DNA of 64,000 nucleotides. It comes from Proteiniphilum saccharofermentans. Its GTDB lineage: Bacteria; Bacteroidota; Bacteroidia; Bacteroidales; Dysgonomonadaceae. Position 1 is the stretch's first letter. Each line of letters starts with the position of its first letter. The stretch is taken from contig NZ_LT605205.1 of assembly GCF_900095135.1 (NCBI RefSeq), positions 1-64,000 of the forward strand, read 5' to 3'. The notes under the pieces were generated by a model that did not search any database, was not told the DNA's origin, and saw only the letters and a program-made list of their open reading frames with translations. A program made the position numbers and the translations under genes. Shown in pieces: positions 1 through 8,021 of the stretch.

Positions 1-488
1 TGGGCGACTGCCGCCTGCGCATCACCGATTCCTTTCCTCGACAGTTCACGTGCACCGACAGCCTGCGTGGCAAGCAGTGCCTGCCGTTGTTCCATCAACA
101 GGATATTCTCACTCTCGCGGTTTGCCCGAGCCAAAACCTCCACTTCCTGCAGGCTGATATCATCTGAATTCAGCAAAAAATCGACTGTGACTTCATTGTT
201 TTCTCCAACGACAACGCCGGTTTTTGCTTCACTTTGATAGGCAACATACGATGCGATAAGCGTGTAACTGCCTGCATCCACATTCAGGATGATATAGTTT
301 CCGTCTAAATCGGCAGCAGCACCGTTGGTGGTTCCTTCTATCAGTACCGATGCACCTATAAGCGGTTCATTGGTTTGAGCGTCCACTATTTTTCCTTTGA
401 TAGTACCTGTCTGGCTATAAACATATACCGGAAAGGCAAGAAAAAATAACAAAACAGACAGTATTGACAAATCAAATCTATGTTTCAC
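1..488 (-). CDS. TonB-dependent receptor, N-terminal part (runs off the window)
   Basis: Only the first ~162 codons are present; the gene continues beyond base 1. I chose the GTG at 486-488 because an AAGGAG site lies a few bases upstream and the translation begins with a good signal peptide ending in VYSQ. A carboxypeptidase-regulatory-like beta-sandwich domain follows (TGTIKGKIVDAQTNEPLIGA, then GNYIILNVDAGSYTL), then the linker DISLQEVEVLARA that usually leads into the plug domain. This is the standard N-terminus of Bacteroidota outer-membrane TonB-dependent receptors. The substrate cannot be told, and whether it is a SusC or a FecA/CirA type is unknown. A near-consensus -7 box (GACCTTTG on the minus strand, 518-525) lies upstream. 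Confidence 0.8.
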   Translation of the reverse strand, partial: MKHRFDLSILSVLLFFLAFPVYVYSQTGTIKGKIVDAQTNEPLIGASVLIEGTTNGAAADLDGNYIILNVDAGSYTLIASYVAYQSEAKTGVVVGENNEVTVDFLLNSDDISLQEVEVLARANRESENILLMEQRQALLATQAVGARELSRKGIGDAQAAVA

Positions 489-666
489 AAATTACTCCTT
501 ACGTTAGATTTTCGGCACAAAGGTCACTTATAAATGTTACAGATCGATTACGGTTCAGTTACATTGTTATTAAGATTTAAGGGATGATATAAAACAAAAT
601 AGGGTAAATCACATCGTGAAATACCCCTACACAAGAAAATTCCGTTCTCCGGTTTATCTCTTCCGG

Positions 667-2397
667 TTATCTTTTCTGCTTATGTTTTTTCTTTTTCTTC
701 CCTTCGAAAGATTCAAAGAATTGCTTCTTCTCCTTTTGTGGTCTGTTTTCATCCCGAGAGACTTCAACAACCAGTCTCCTGTCTTCGATATACATCCCCT
801 TGAAGGCTTTTACCACTTTCGGGGCAAGTTCTTCCGGTATTTCGAAAAAGGAGAAATTCTTCATCAGGTCGATCCTGCCTACCGGCACTTTACCTTTTAC
901 ATGTTCATTGATAAAACCCATCAGTGTAGCAGGATTCACTCCATCCATTTTCCCTATATTGATAAACAGGCGTGCATACCCTTTCTCAGGCTGGACTACT
1001 CCGTTGTGCTGGCGTCTGCCCCCTCTCTCCGAACGTGCATCCTCTCTCCTGCCCTTCGATGATCTCTCTTCCGGTTCATAGATCTCCTCCGCCTGACGGT
1101 AATATTCAATCAGACGATTGAATTCAAGCGATACCACCCGTTTGATGATATCCTCTTTTTCAAGCCACTCCAATTTACGGAAAATAGAGGGTAACAACCG
1201 GTCGATCTCCTCTTCGTTGACCTTTACTTTCTCAATCTTATCCACAAAATTGAACAATTGCTTTTCACAGATAAGATCTCCTTTGGGGATAGTCCGTTTT
1301 TCAAATTGTTTATTGATCAGTTTTTCGATCTGCGCGATCTTTCCTTTTTCTTTTATATGGATAATGGAAATAGAGGTTCCCGTCTTCCCGGCACGACCGG
1401 TTCTGCCGCTACGGTGAGTATATACTTCATAATCGTCGGGTAACCCGAAGTTAATGATATGGGTTACATCATCCACATCCAATCCCCGTGCAGCCACATC
1501 GGTAGCAACCAGTATCTGAAGATTATGGTTCCTGTACTTAGTCATCACATAGTCGCGCTGTACCTGCGACAGGTCGCCATGCAATGAATCGGCATCATAT
1601 CCGTCCTGCATGAGTTTGTCGGCAATCTCCTGGGTCTCTTTTCTGGTGCGGCAAAAAACAATTCCGTATATATTGGGATAATAATCCACAATCCTTTTCA
1701 ACGCCAGATATTTATCTTTGGCATGCACCATATAATAGAGATGCCTCACGTTTTGGGCGCCTTCATTTTTTCTGCCGATGGTGATCTCAACCGGATCACT
1801 CATATATTTACGGGTGATCTTCTCGATCTCCTTCGGCATTGTAGCCGAGAAGAGCAGCATAGAACGACTTTCAGGCACACTTGAAAGGATCTCATCAATA
1901 CTTTCCGAAAAGCCCATGTTCAACATCTCGTCGGCTTCATCCAGTACAATAGTATGTACATGTTTCAACGAAACCGTTTTTCGGTTAATCAGGTCGATAA
2001 GCCGGCCGGGGGTTGCCACGATAATGTGAACCCCTCTCTTTAAAGTCCGTATCTGGCTTTCGATACTCGATCCGCCATATACAGGAAGTATTTTCAAATC
2101 TTCCACATAGGTGGAAAAATCGGTAAGGTCTCCTGCTATTTGCAGGCATAACTCCCTGGTAGGGCAAAGGATTACCGTTTGCGGTGATAACAGTGAAAGA
2201 TCTGTTTTCTGAATGACAGGAATGCCGAATGCAGCCGTCTTGCCCGTACCGGTCTGTGCCAGGGCAATAATGTCTCTCTTATGGGAAAGCAATTGCGGGA
2301 TCACTTCTGCCTGTACCGGCATAGGATTTTCAAATCCCAATTCCGTAATAGCCTGCCGGATCTCCGGAATAACTCCCAATTCTTCAAATGTACTCAT
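667..2397 (-). CDS. DEAD-box ATP-dependent RNA helicase (DeaD/CsdA/DbpA type)
   Basis: A 576-residue cytoplasmic helicase that unwinds short RNA duplexes, probably in ribosome assembly or RNA decay. The N-terminal Q-motif region (ENPMPVQAEVIP) is followed by Walker A AQTGTGKT, the DEAD box VLDEADEML, motif III SAT, and in the second RecA domain ARGLDVDDV and HRSGRTGRAGKTG. The C-terminal third carries a DbpA-type RNA-binding domain (GYARLFINIGKMDGVNPATL) and ends in a Lys-rich tail (GKKKKKHKQKR), so the length is normal for a DeaD-type protein with an RNA-anchoring tail. It is transcribed alone, away from the nadA side. The exact paralogue name cannot be fixed from sequence alone. Confidence 0.95.
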   Translation of the reverse strand: MSTFEELGVIPEIRQAITELGFENPMPVQAEVIPQLLSHKRDIIALAQTGTGKTAAFGIPVIQKTDLSLLSPQTVILCPTRELCLQIAGDLTDFSTYVEDLKILPVYGGSSIESQIRTLKRGVHIIVATPGRLIDLINRKTVSLKHVHTIVLDEADEMLNMGFSESIDEILSSVPESRSMLLFSATMPKEIEKITRKYMSDPVEITIGRKNEGAQNVRHLYYMVHAKDKYLALKRIVDYYPNIYGIVFCRTRKETQEIADKLMQDGYDADSLHGDLSQVQRDYVMTKYRNHNLQILVATDVAARGLDVDDVTHIINFGLPDDYEVYTHRSGRTGRAGKTGTSISIIHIKEKGKIAQIEKLINKQFEKRTIPKGDLICEKQLFNFVDKIEKVKVNEEEIDRLLPSIFRKLEWLEKEDIIKRVVSLEFNRLIEYYRQAEEIYEPEERSSKGRREDARSERGGRRQHNGVVQPEKGYARLFINIGKMDGVNPATLMGFINEHVKGKVPVGRIDLMKNFSFFEIPEELAPKVVKAFKGMYIEDRRLVVEVSRDENRPQKEKKQFFESFEGKKKKKHKQKR

Positions 2398-2572
2398 TTT
2401 TATAAATAGTTTTAATGTGATGGGTATTGATGCTTCTCTTTACCCCATAACCACACCATGAAAGAAGAGAGAAAATTCAATGACAACCTTTTATGATTTT
2501 TATTAAGGATGATAGATAACCCGATGCTCCAAAAAAGCCGGTTAAAAAATTATCCTGTTTTTTAATCGGGCG

Positions 2573-2580
2573 CAAAGGTA
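2573..2580 (-). promoter_or_regulatory. Bacteroidota -7 box upstream of the helicase gene
   Basis: The minus strand reads TACCTTTG, a perfect match to the Bacteroidota sigma-70 -7 element TAnnTTTG. No good TTTG -33 box lies 19-20 bases upstream. If used, it gives a leader of about 170 nt before the helicase start at 2397. The leader holds a 15-codon open frame (2412-2459, minus strand) starting with ATG. Confidence 0.45.
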
Positions 2581-2622
2581 TGAAAATAAATTGAATAACT
2601 GGGTAGAATGAATAAATAAATA

Positions 2623-3690
2623 TTAGAATTGGTAAAGCAGGTATTTCCTCAATAGATTTTTCTTTCCCGAGGTAACCCGAAGTTCTTTTTCGAGATAATT
2701 ATCTACAGAACCATATTTTTGTTTGATATGGTCGATAACATAGTTCAGGTAGGCCCTATTGACAGAAAGCATAGCGGTAACGGCTTCCTGTAGCGGTTCG
2801 GAAAGATTTTGTGCATCAATTTTTGCTTTTGCAGGATCAATCTCCCTGTTTGAAATCATATAATCGTCCTCTAATGTACTGTGAGGTACGCCCAAAGCAT
2901 GAAGAATAAAATAAGAAGCTAATCCCACACCATCTTTGCCTAATGATTCGGTAAGAAGAATAGGATAATTACTGTCATTAGTCAGTATATCGAACATTTC
3001 ACCAAATTGCTCCTTGTGATTCTCAACGATATCCACATACGATTCCTGTACATAACGAATAGCATCGCTTCTGTCGAACTGTTCATCCCTCAATTGTTCA
3101 TCTAATTTTTCGGCATCCATCGGACTCAGTGGTAATGATATTTTCCGGATAGAGGGATGAAGAAGTAGCGGATATTTTTTTGCAGTCCTTTCAGATCTGA
3201 AATCAATGACCGTTTTAATATTCAACCTGCGTATTCTCTCCTGATCATATAGAGTGGCATCGCTTAAATTGGCTGATCTGTATATTTCTCCCCATTTTAT
3301 CTGACGGTTATCCGCAGTGAAATATCCACCTATATCCCTGAAATTTTTAATATTATTCATTTCTATGATTCTATTCGCGACCACACCCGAATAGACACCG
3401 GCAGTACGAAGTATAAAATATTCCCTTAATCCCGAACCGGTAGGACTTACTCTTAGTACCTGATCGGTAATTTTCTTAGAGGTAAGGGGTGTAAAACTGG
3501 TAAGAGAGCTATCTGTAAGAGAAGAATAAATATCTATGTCTCCCTCCTGGTCAGGGCTTACTTCCCATTTCAATAAAAAATCCCCTTCCCTGTCTTTTTC
3601 TACGACAGAAGTAATTTTTACTGTTGACATACATGAATACCCTGAAATTAACAGTAAAAAAAGATATGATATGGAATACAGTTTTTTCAC
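2623..3690 (-). CDS. Tyrosine phosphatase-like lipoprotein, probably catalytically dead
   Basis: About 356 residues. I placed the start at the GTG 3688-3690, next to an AAGGAG sequence, because it gives a clean lipoprotein signal (LFLLLISGYSC). A longer reading from a TTG at 3717 is possible but has no support. The C-terminal two thirds match the Y_phosphatase3 family (PF13350): NFRDIGGYFTADN, GEIYRSANLSD and TVIDFRSERT. The family's catalytic loop is HCxxGKDRTG, but here it reads TESLGKDGVG: the nucleophile Cys is Glu248, and the His and the catalytic Arg are also replaced. The N-terminal ~100 residues look like a beta-sandwich. It may be a binding or regulatory pseudophosphatase on the envelope. 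No operon partner is visible. Confidence 0.8.
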   Translation of the reverse strand: MKKLYSISYLFLLLISGYSCMSTVKITSVVEKDREGDFLLKWEVSPDQEGDIDIYSSLTDSSLTSFTPLTSKKITDQVLRVSPTGSGLREYFILRTAGVYSGVVANRIIEMNNIKNFRDIGGYFTADNRQIKWGEIYRSANLSDATLYDQERIRRLNIKTVIDFRSERTAKKYPLLLHPSIRKISLPLSPMDAEKLDEQLRDEQFDRSDAIRYVQESYVDIVENHKEQFGEMFDILTNDSNYPILLTESLGKDGVGLASYFILHALGVPHSTLEDDYMISNREIDPAKAKIDAQNLSEPLQEAVTAMLSVNRAYLNYVIDHIKQKYGSVDNYLEKELRVTSGKKNLLRKYLLYQF

Positions 3691-3740
3691 CTCTCCTTCT
3701 ACAAATACTATAAACAAAACAAATATAGTGAAAGCCGGGA

Positions 3741-3768
3741 GACAAGCTAAGCTTGCTTAAGCTTGTCC
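3741..3768. repeat. Imperfect palindrome upstream of the phosphatase-like gene
   Basis: ACAAGCTAAGC at 3742-3752 pairs with GCTTAAGCTTGT at 3757-3768 apart from one bulged base, giving a hairpin of about 11 bp. It lies just upstream of the minus-strand gene in the AT-rich gap. It resembles the ACAAGCTT/ACTTGTC hairpins common between Bacteroidota genes. Function unknown. Confidence 0.4.
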
Positions 3769-3984
3769 GAGGCGCATCCTATATTATACAAATATACAAA
3801 AAACTTTATTCCAAAATAAAAACAATGGATATTGATTAACAATATATAATTATTCGTTTTCCTTTTTAATACTCAATGGTTCAGTAGTTATTCGATAGAT
3901 ATTCAGTGATTAAACGTGAGTGGAGCGAATGAATATCCCGTAAAGCAGGAAACAACTAGAGTGAAGCGAACGAAGAGAATGAAC

Positions 3985-4379
3985 TGTTGATAACTTGTGG
4001 AATGGATGTAAATAGAAATTGATAAAATAATTTGCAAAAGAGAAAAAACCGATCCTTTGTAAAAAATTTTGACATTGCCTAAGAAAGATATTTTTTTTAT
4101 AGGAAAGATTTCAGCCACTTTTCAACAGGAAAAGTGTAACATAAAAGAAATAAATTATTAACTTTGCTCTTTGTAAACAGTTTATGATAACATTTGTAAT
4201 TATCACATCTACAGATAGAAAAAAAATATTTTTTTGTTGATAAGTTATGATAACATAGATACAAAGTTTAATAACATCATTTCTTGCTTTTCTATGTAAA
4301 AATCATCAACAGTTTCAACAGGCAATCATCAATATCATATATTTTTTAAATTTAAAACTATATATAATAAATATAAATT
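3985..4379. other. AT-rich gap with DnaA-box-like repeats (candidate replication origin)
   Basis: No convincing gene lies between 3691 and 4434. This part holds nonamers close to a DnaA box: TTATCAACA on the minus strand at 3985-3993 and again at 4235-4243, TTTTCAACA at 4119-4127, TCATCAACA at 4303-4311 and GTTTCAACA at 4312-4320. A 12-base direct repeat TTATGATAACAT occurs at 4182-4193 and 4245-4256, 63 bases apart. A run of almost pure A/T (4339-4379) follows the last boxes, as expected for an unwinding element. Genes to the left are on the minus strand and nearly all genes to the right for 57 kb are on the plus strand. The origin role is inferred; dnaA is not in the window. The repeats might instead regulate nadA. 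Confidence 0.4.
4159..4166 (+). promoter_or_regulatory. Possible -7 box for nadA
   Basis: TAACTTTG matches TAnnTTTG exactly. No TTTG -33 box sits at the usual distance, and the resulting leader of about 265 nt would run through the repeat region, so use of this promoter is uncertain. Confidence 0.3.
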
Positions 4380-4434
4380 CGGTTGAAAAATCTTAGAAGG
4401 ATCTGGATGCCGGAATAGAAGAATAAACAGACGT

Positions 4435-5379
4435 ATGACAAAAGAAGAACTTGTACAGAATATAAAGTTGCTGAAGAAGGAAAAGAATGCTATTATATTG
4501 GCACATTACTATCAGGAACCGGAAATACAGGATATTGCTGATTTTGTAGGGGACAGTCTTGCATTAGCCCAATGGGCTGCTAAAACTTCGGCAGATATCA
4601 TCGTATTGTGTGGCGTACACTTTATGGGTGAGACAGCAAAAATATTGAGTCCGGAAAAACGTGTATTTATTCCCGATCTGAATGCCGGTTGTTCGCTAGC
4701 TGAAAGTTGTCCGGCCGGACCGTTTGAAGAATTTGTAAATGCCCATCCCGACCATACCGTTATCTCCTATGTGAATACAACAGCAGCTGTAAAAGCGCTT
4801 ACAGATATCGTGGTGACTTCCACCAATGCCAGGCAGATTGTTGAGTCGCTCCCGGAAGATGAAAAAATAATCTTTGGTCCGGATAAGAATCTGGGTGATT
4901 ATATCAATAAGCTGACCGGTAGGAATATGCTTTTATGGGATGGAGTGTGTCATGTGCATGCGCAATTTTCCCTTGAAAGAATACTGGAATTGAAAAAGGA
5001 ATATCCCAATGCTTTGTTACTGGCCCATCCCGAATGTCCTAAATATCTGTTGGAGATAGCTGATCATGTGGGATCTACTTCTTCTATTTTAAAATTTGCT
5101 ACCAATTCCGAGAATAAACAGTTTATAGTGGCTACAGAAGCAGGAATTCTGCATCAGATGCAGAAAGAAAATCCCGAGAAGGAATTTATTCCTGCTCCTC
5201 CCGAAGATTCAACCTGTGCATGTAATGAATGTTTTTACATGAAGATGAATACACTGGAGAAGTTGTATCTGTGTCTGAAAAATGAAAAACCTGAAATTGT
5301 CGTGGATGAGGAGGTAAGGGTAAAAGCAGTGAAACCTATTGAGCGTATGCTGGAGATATCGGCACGGTATGGTTTATAA
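4435..5379 (+). CDS. nadA: Quinolinate synthase NadA
   Basis: A 314-residue cytoplasmic [4Fe-4S] enzyme that condenses iminoaspartate with dihydroxyacetone phosphate to quinolinate, the de novo precursor of NAD. The signature ILAHYYQEPEIQDIADFVGD is near the N-terminus. The three cluster ligands by comparison with the short Thermotoga-type NadA are Cys86 (NAGC), Cys172 (DGVCHVH) and a Cys in the C-terminal CACNEC motif. PECPKYLLEIADHVGST is also typical. Length matches the short NadA form. It is not next to nadB or nadC here, and it borders the repeat-rich gap. Confidence 0.97.
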   Translation: MTKEELVQNIKLLKKEKNAIILAHYYQEPEIQDIADFVGDSLALAQWAAKTSADIIVLCGVHFMGETAKILSPEKRVFIPDLNAGCSLAESCPAGPFEEFVNAHPDHTVISYVNTTAAVKALTDIVVTSTNARQIVESLPEDEKIIFGPDKNLGDYINKLTGRNMLLWDGVCHVHAQFSLERILELKKEYPNALLLAHPECPKYLLEIADHVGSTSSILKFATNSENKQFIVATEAGILHQMQKENPEKEFIPAPPEDSTCACNECFYMKMNTLEKLYLCLKNEKPEIVVDEEVRVKAVKPIERMLEISARYGL

Positions 5380-5402
5380 GAAATAGCTTTATCATTTAGG
5401 AG

Positions 5403-5433
5403 TTTGGAAATACTTCAATTTTATGTACTTTTG
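5403..5433 (+). promoter_or_regulatory. Bacteroidota sigma-70 promoter for ychF
   Basis: TTTG (5403-5406), a 19-base spacer, then TACTTTTG (5426-5433) fit the TTTG/TAnnTTTG consensus exactly. The promoter starts just after nadA and would give ychF a leader of about 95 nt. Confidence 0.7.
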
Positions 5434-5534
5434 CACCCACTAAATAAAAGTATAAATTTCAGCTTTGTCTCCAGTCTTGTGTCTTGATTCTTAGCTCTTG
5501 TCTTTTGGCGAAGCGGTCTTAAACTCTTAATAGA

Positions 5535-6638
5535 ATGGCTCTGCAATGTGGTATTGTAGGACTTCCCAATGTGGGGAAATCCACCCTTTTTAATTGTTTG
5601 TCGAATGCGAAAGCGCAAGCGGCAAATTTTCCATTCTGCACTATTGAACCCAATGTGGGGGTTATTACTGTTCCCGATGAACGGTTGAATAAGCTGGCAG
5701 AATTGATCCATCCCCAAAAGATTGTACCTACTACTGTAGAGATCGTCGATATTGCCGGATTGGTAAAAGGCGCCAGTAAAGGAGAAGGTTTGGGAAATAA
5801 ATTTCTGGCTAATATCCGTGAGACAGATGCCATATTGCATGTATTGCGTTGTTTTGACGATGAAAATGTGACCCATGTCGATGGCAGTGTGGATCCGGTA
5901 CGTGATAAAGAGATCATTGATGCCGAGTTGCAGTTGAAAGACCTGGAAACGATTGAGACCCGTATCAATAAGGTAGAGAAACAGGCTAAAACGGGGGGAG
6001 ATAAAGATGCCAGGCTTGCTTTCGAAGTTTATTCAAAGATCCGGGAAACATTATTACAGGGTGAGTCGGTACGTACAGTCACTTTCGATACAAAAGACGA
6101 AAACAGGATTGCCCGCGAACTTTTCCTGTTGACGGCAAAACCTGTATTATATGTCTGCAATGTGGATGAAGCGAGTGCTGTAACCGGCAATCAATACGTA
6201 GAAGCAGTACGTGAAGCAATAAAAAACGAGAAAGCGGATATATTGGTAGTTGCAGCAAAGATTGAATCCGAAATAGCCGAGTTCGACACCTACGAAGAGC
6301 GTGAAATGTTCCTGAATGAAATCGGATTGGAAGAATCAGGTGTAAGCCGCTTGATCAAAGCCGCATATAACCTGTTGGATCTACAAACATTCCTGACAGC
6401 AGGTGTGCAGGAAGTACGCGCATGGACTTTCCAGAAAGGATGGAAAGCACCGCAGTGTGCCGGAGTGATCCATACCGATTTTGAAAAGGGATTTATCCGG
6501 GCAGAAGTGATCAAATATGAGGATTTTATTACTTACGGTTCCGAAAATGCCGTGAAGGAAGCAGGGAAAATGAGTGTGGAAGGAAAGGAATATATTGTGC
6601 AGGACGGGGATATTATGCATTTCAGGTTTAATGTTTGA
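5535..6638 (+). CDS. ychF: Redox-regulated ATPase/GTPase YchF (Obg-like, OLA1 family)
   Basis: A 367-residue cytoplasmic P-loop NTPase of the Obg family that binds ribosomes and prefers ATP. The P-loop GLPNVGKST is at residues 8-16, and the G3 region reads [17 protein letters not shown]. The G4 motif is NVDE, the NxxE form that explains YchF's ATP preference over the NKxD form of GTPases. A coiled-coil insert is followed by a C-terminal TGS domain ending [11 protein letters not shown]. Length and architecture are normal for the family. It is a monocistronic housekeeping gene with its own promoter. Confidence 0.97.
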   Translation: MALQCGIVGLPNVGKSTLFNCLSNAKAQAANFPFCTIEPNVGVITVPDERLNKLAELIHPQKIVPTTVEIVDIAGLVKGASKGEGLGNKFLANIRETDAILHVLRCFDDENVTHVDGSVDPVRDKEIIDAELQLKDLETIETRINKVEKQAKTGGDKDARLAFEVYSKIRETLLQGESVRTVTFDTKDENRIARELFLLTAKPVLYVCNVDEASAVTGNQYVEAVREAIKNEKADILVVAAKIESEIAEFDTYEEREMFLNEIGLEESGVSRLIKAAYNLLDLQTFLTAGVQEVRAWTFQKGWKAPQCAGVIHTDFEKGFIRAEVIKYEDFITYGSENAVKEAGKMSVEGKEYIVQDGDIMHFRFNV

Positions 6639-6822
6639 CGTCGTCCATAAAACTAATTTTATATCGTTGATACCTATATCTTTAAGTTTATTGAATATCT
6701 CTTTTAAAATACTTTCCCGATCTACTTCTTATCCTATATCTAACGATATTTTTATTTAGAATTGATATAAATAATCATTGTATAGCATAAATATGTTATA
6801 AAACATAAGAAATAATTTTTAA

Positions 6823-6847
6823 TTAATCGATTAACCTTATACTTTTG
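6823..6847 (+). promoter_or_regulatory. Promoter and palindromic operator of the first LacI-type gene
   Basis: TACTTTTG (6840-6847) is a perfect -7 box. A perfect 12-base palindrome TTAATCGATTAA (6823-6834), with the central CG expected of LacI-family operators, lies just upstream between the -33 and -7 positions. Binding there would block the promoter, so the regulator is probably autoregulated. Confidence 0.55.
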
Positions 6848-6878
6848 CGTTAAGTTACGTTATAAATGTCTATAGAGA

Positions 6879-7874
6879 GTGGAAAAAGTTTCCTTAAAGG
6901 TAATAGCAAAAGAGCTAGGAGTATCTGCTGCAACCGTGTCACTTGTTTTGAACGGAAAGAACAAGAACGGCAGGGTAAGTGAGGAAATGTCAAAAAAAAT
7001 CATAGATAAAGCGGCTGAGTTGCATTATATACCTAATAGCCTGGCCAAAGGTTTGAAAATGGGGCATTCAAAGTCAATCGGATTAATAGTCGCTGATATT
7101 TCGAATGTATTTTTTGGCACGTTGGCTCTCCATATTCAGAATTACGCTGAGAAAGAAGGATACACAGTGATTATTGGTAATACCAATGAAAAATTGGAGG
7201 AGATGGGAAAGATAATCACTTTTCTTAATTCCCGGCAGGTGGATGGTTTAATCATCACTCCTGCAGAAGGAAGTGAGGTTTTGATAGAATCTGTTTTGAA
7301 AGGTAAGAAACCGTTGGTTTTGGTAGACAGGGGATTTCCGGATTTAAACGTTCCTTCTGTACTGATCAACAATTATGAAATATGTTATCGTTCCACAAAG
7401 CAGTTGATTGACCAGGGATTTAAAAATCCGGCATTCATTACTTACAGACAGGATCAGTTTCATACCAACGAACGAAAACGGGGATTCATAGAGGCAATGA
7501 AAGATGCAGGACTTTTTACTCCGGATCATGTGAAGGAAGTAAGTTATCAATATTTGAATGAAGATATGGATAAGGCGATTTCACAATTATTGAAATGTGA
7601 AAAAAAAGTAGATGCCATTTTCTTTGCTACCAATACTATCTCCATGGCGGGTGTGAAATCGTTGTTCAAACGAGGAATGCTTATTCAAAAAGATATTCAG
7701 GTAATGTGTTTTGATGAAACTGATGCTATTAATTTGTTCCCCTTTAGGGTACCCTTCATTAAACAACCTATCGAAGAAATGGCTAAAAGTGCATTGGAAC
7801 TGCTGATTGATCAGATAGAGAAAAAGGATGTAAAAAACCAAAAACTCTTTTTGGAAGCAGAATTGATTACCTGA
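6879..7874 (+). CDS. LacI-family transcriptional regulator of locus 1
   Basis: 331 residues with a GTG start at 6879. The N-terminal helix-turn-helix (VSLKVIAKELGVSAATVSLV, about residues 4-24) and hinge helix (PNSLAKGLKMG) are followed by a periplasmic-binding-protein-like sensor domain (SIGLIVADISNVFFGTLAL; ICYRSTKQLIDQGFKNPAF). The family represses sugar-utilization operons and releases DNA when a sugar or sugar phosphate binds. It lies directly upstream of and co-oriented with the fucI-led operon, whose promoter region carries two LacI-type palindromes. The likely effector is D-arabinose or a product of its catabolism, but that is inferred only from context. Confidence 0.92.
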   Translation: MEKVSLKVIAKELGVSAATVSLVLNGKNKNGRVSEEMSKKIIDKAAELHYIPNSLAKGLKMGHSKSIGLIVADISNVFFGTLALHIQNYAEKEGYTVIIGNTNEKLEEMGKIITFLNSRQVDGLIITPAEGSEVLIESVLKGKKPLVLVDRGFPDLNVPSVLINNYEICYRSTKQLIDQGFKNPAFITYRQDQFHTNERKRGFIEAMKDAGLFTPDHVKEVSYQYLNEDMDKAISQLLKCEKKVDAIFFATNTISMAGVKSLFKRGMLIQKDIQVMCFDETDAINLFPFRVPFIKQPIEEMAKSALELLIDQIEKKDVKNQKLFLEAELIT

Positions 7875-7892
7875 AATTTTTTCTACAGTTAG

Positions 7893-7904
7893 TTAAACGT
7901 TTAA
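7893..7904 (+). promoter_or_regulatory. LacI-type operator O1 of the D-arabinan operon
   Basis: TTAAACGTTTAA is a perfect palindrome with central CG. It lies 19 bases after the regulator gene, overlaps the expected -33 position of a weak promoter (TGCTTTTG at 7922-7929) and is repeated exactly 76 bases downstream. Confidence 0.65.
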
Positions 7905-7968
7905 TTTAATCTCTGGTAAATTGCTTTTGTATAGGATTAAATAATTATGATAAGTGTGTGGATAGTAG

Positions 7969-7980
7969 TTAAACGTTTAA
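7969..7980 (+). promoter_or_regulatory. LacI-type operator O2 of the D-arabinan operon
   Basis: A second exact copy of TTAAACGTTTAA, 76 bases from the first and 42 bases before the fucI start. Two identical sites at about seven helical turns suit a DNA loop formed by a tetrameric regulator or two dimers. Confidence 0.65.
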
Positions 7981-8021
7981 TTCTATCATTATATATAGTA
8001 TAAAAAAGTAAACTAAATTGT

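Noticed and set aside
616-1062. Plus-strand open frame of 148 codons opposite the helicase gene
   Set aside because: It lies wholly antisense to the DEAD-box helicase, has low-complexity content and no recognisable start region.
3903-4118. Minus-strand open frame of 71 codons in the AT-rich gap
   Set aside because: No start context or family features; the region is better explained by repeats and regulatory DNA.
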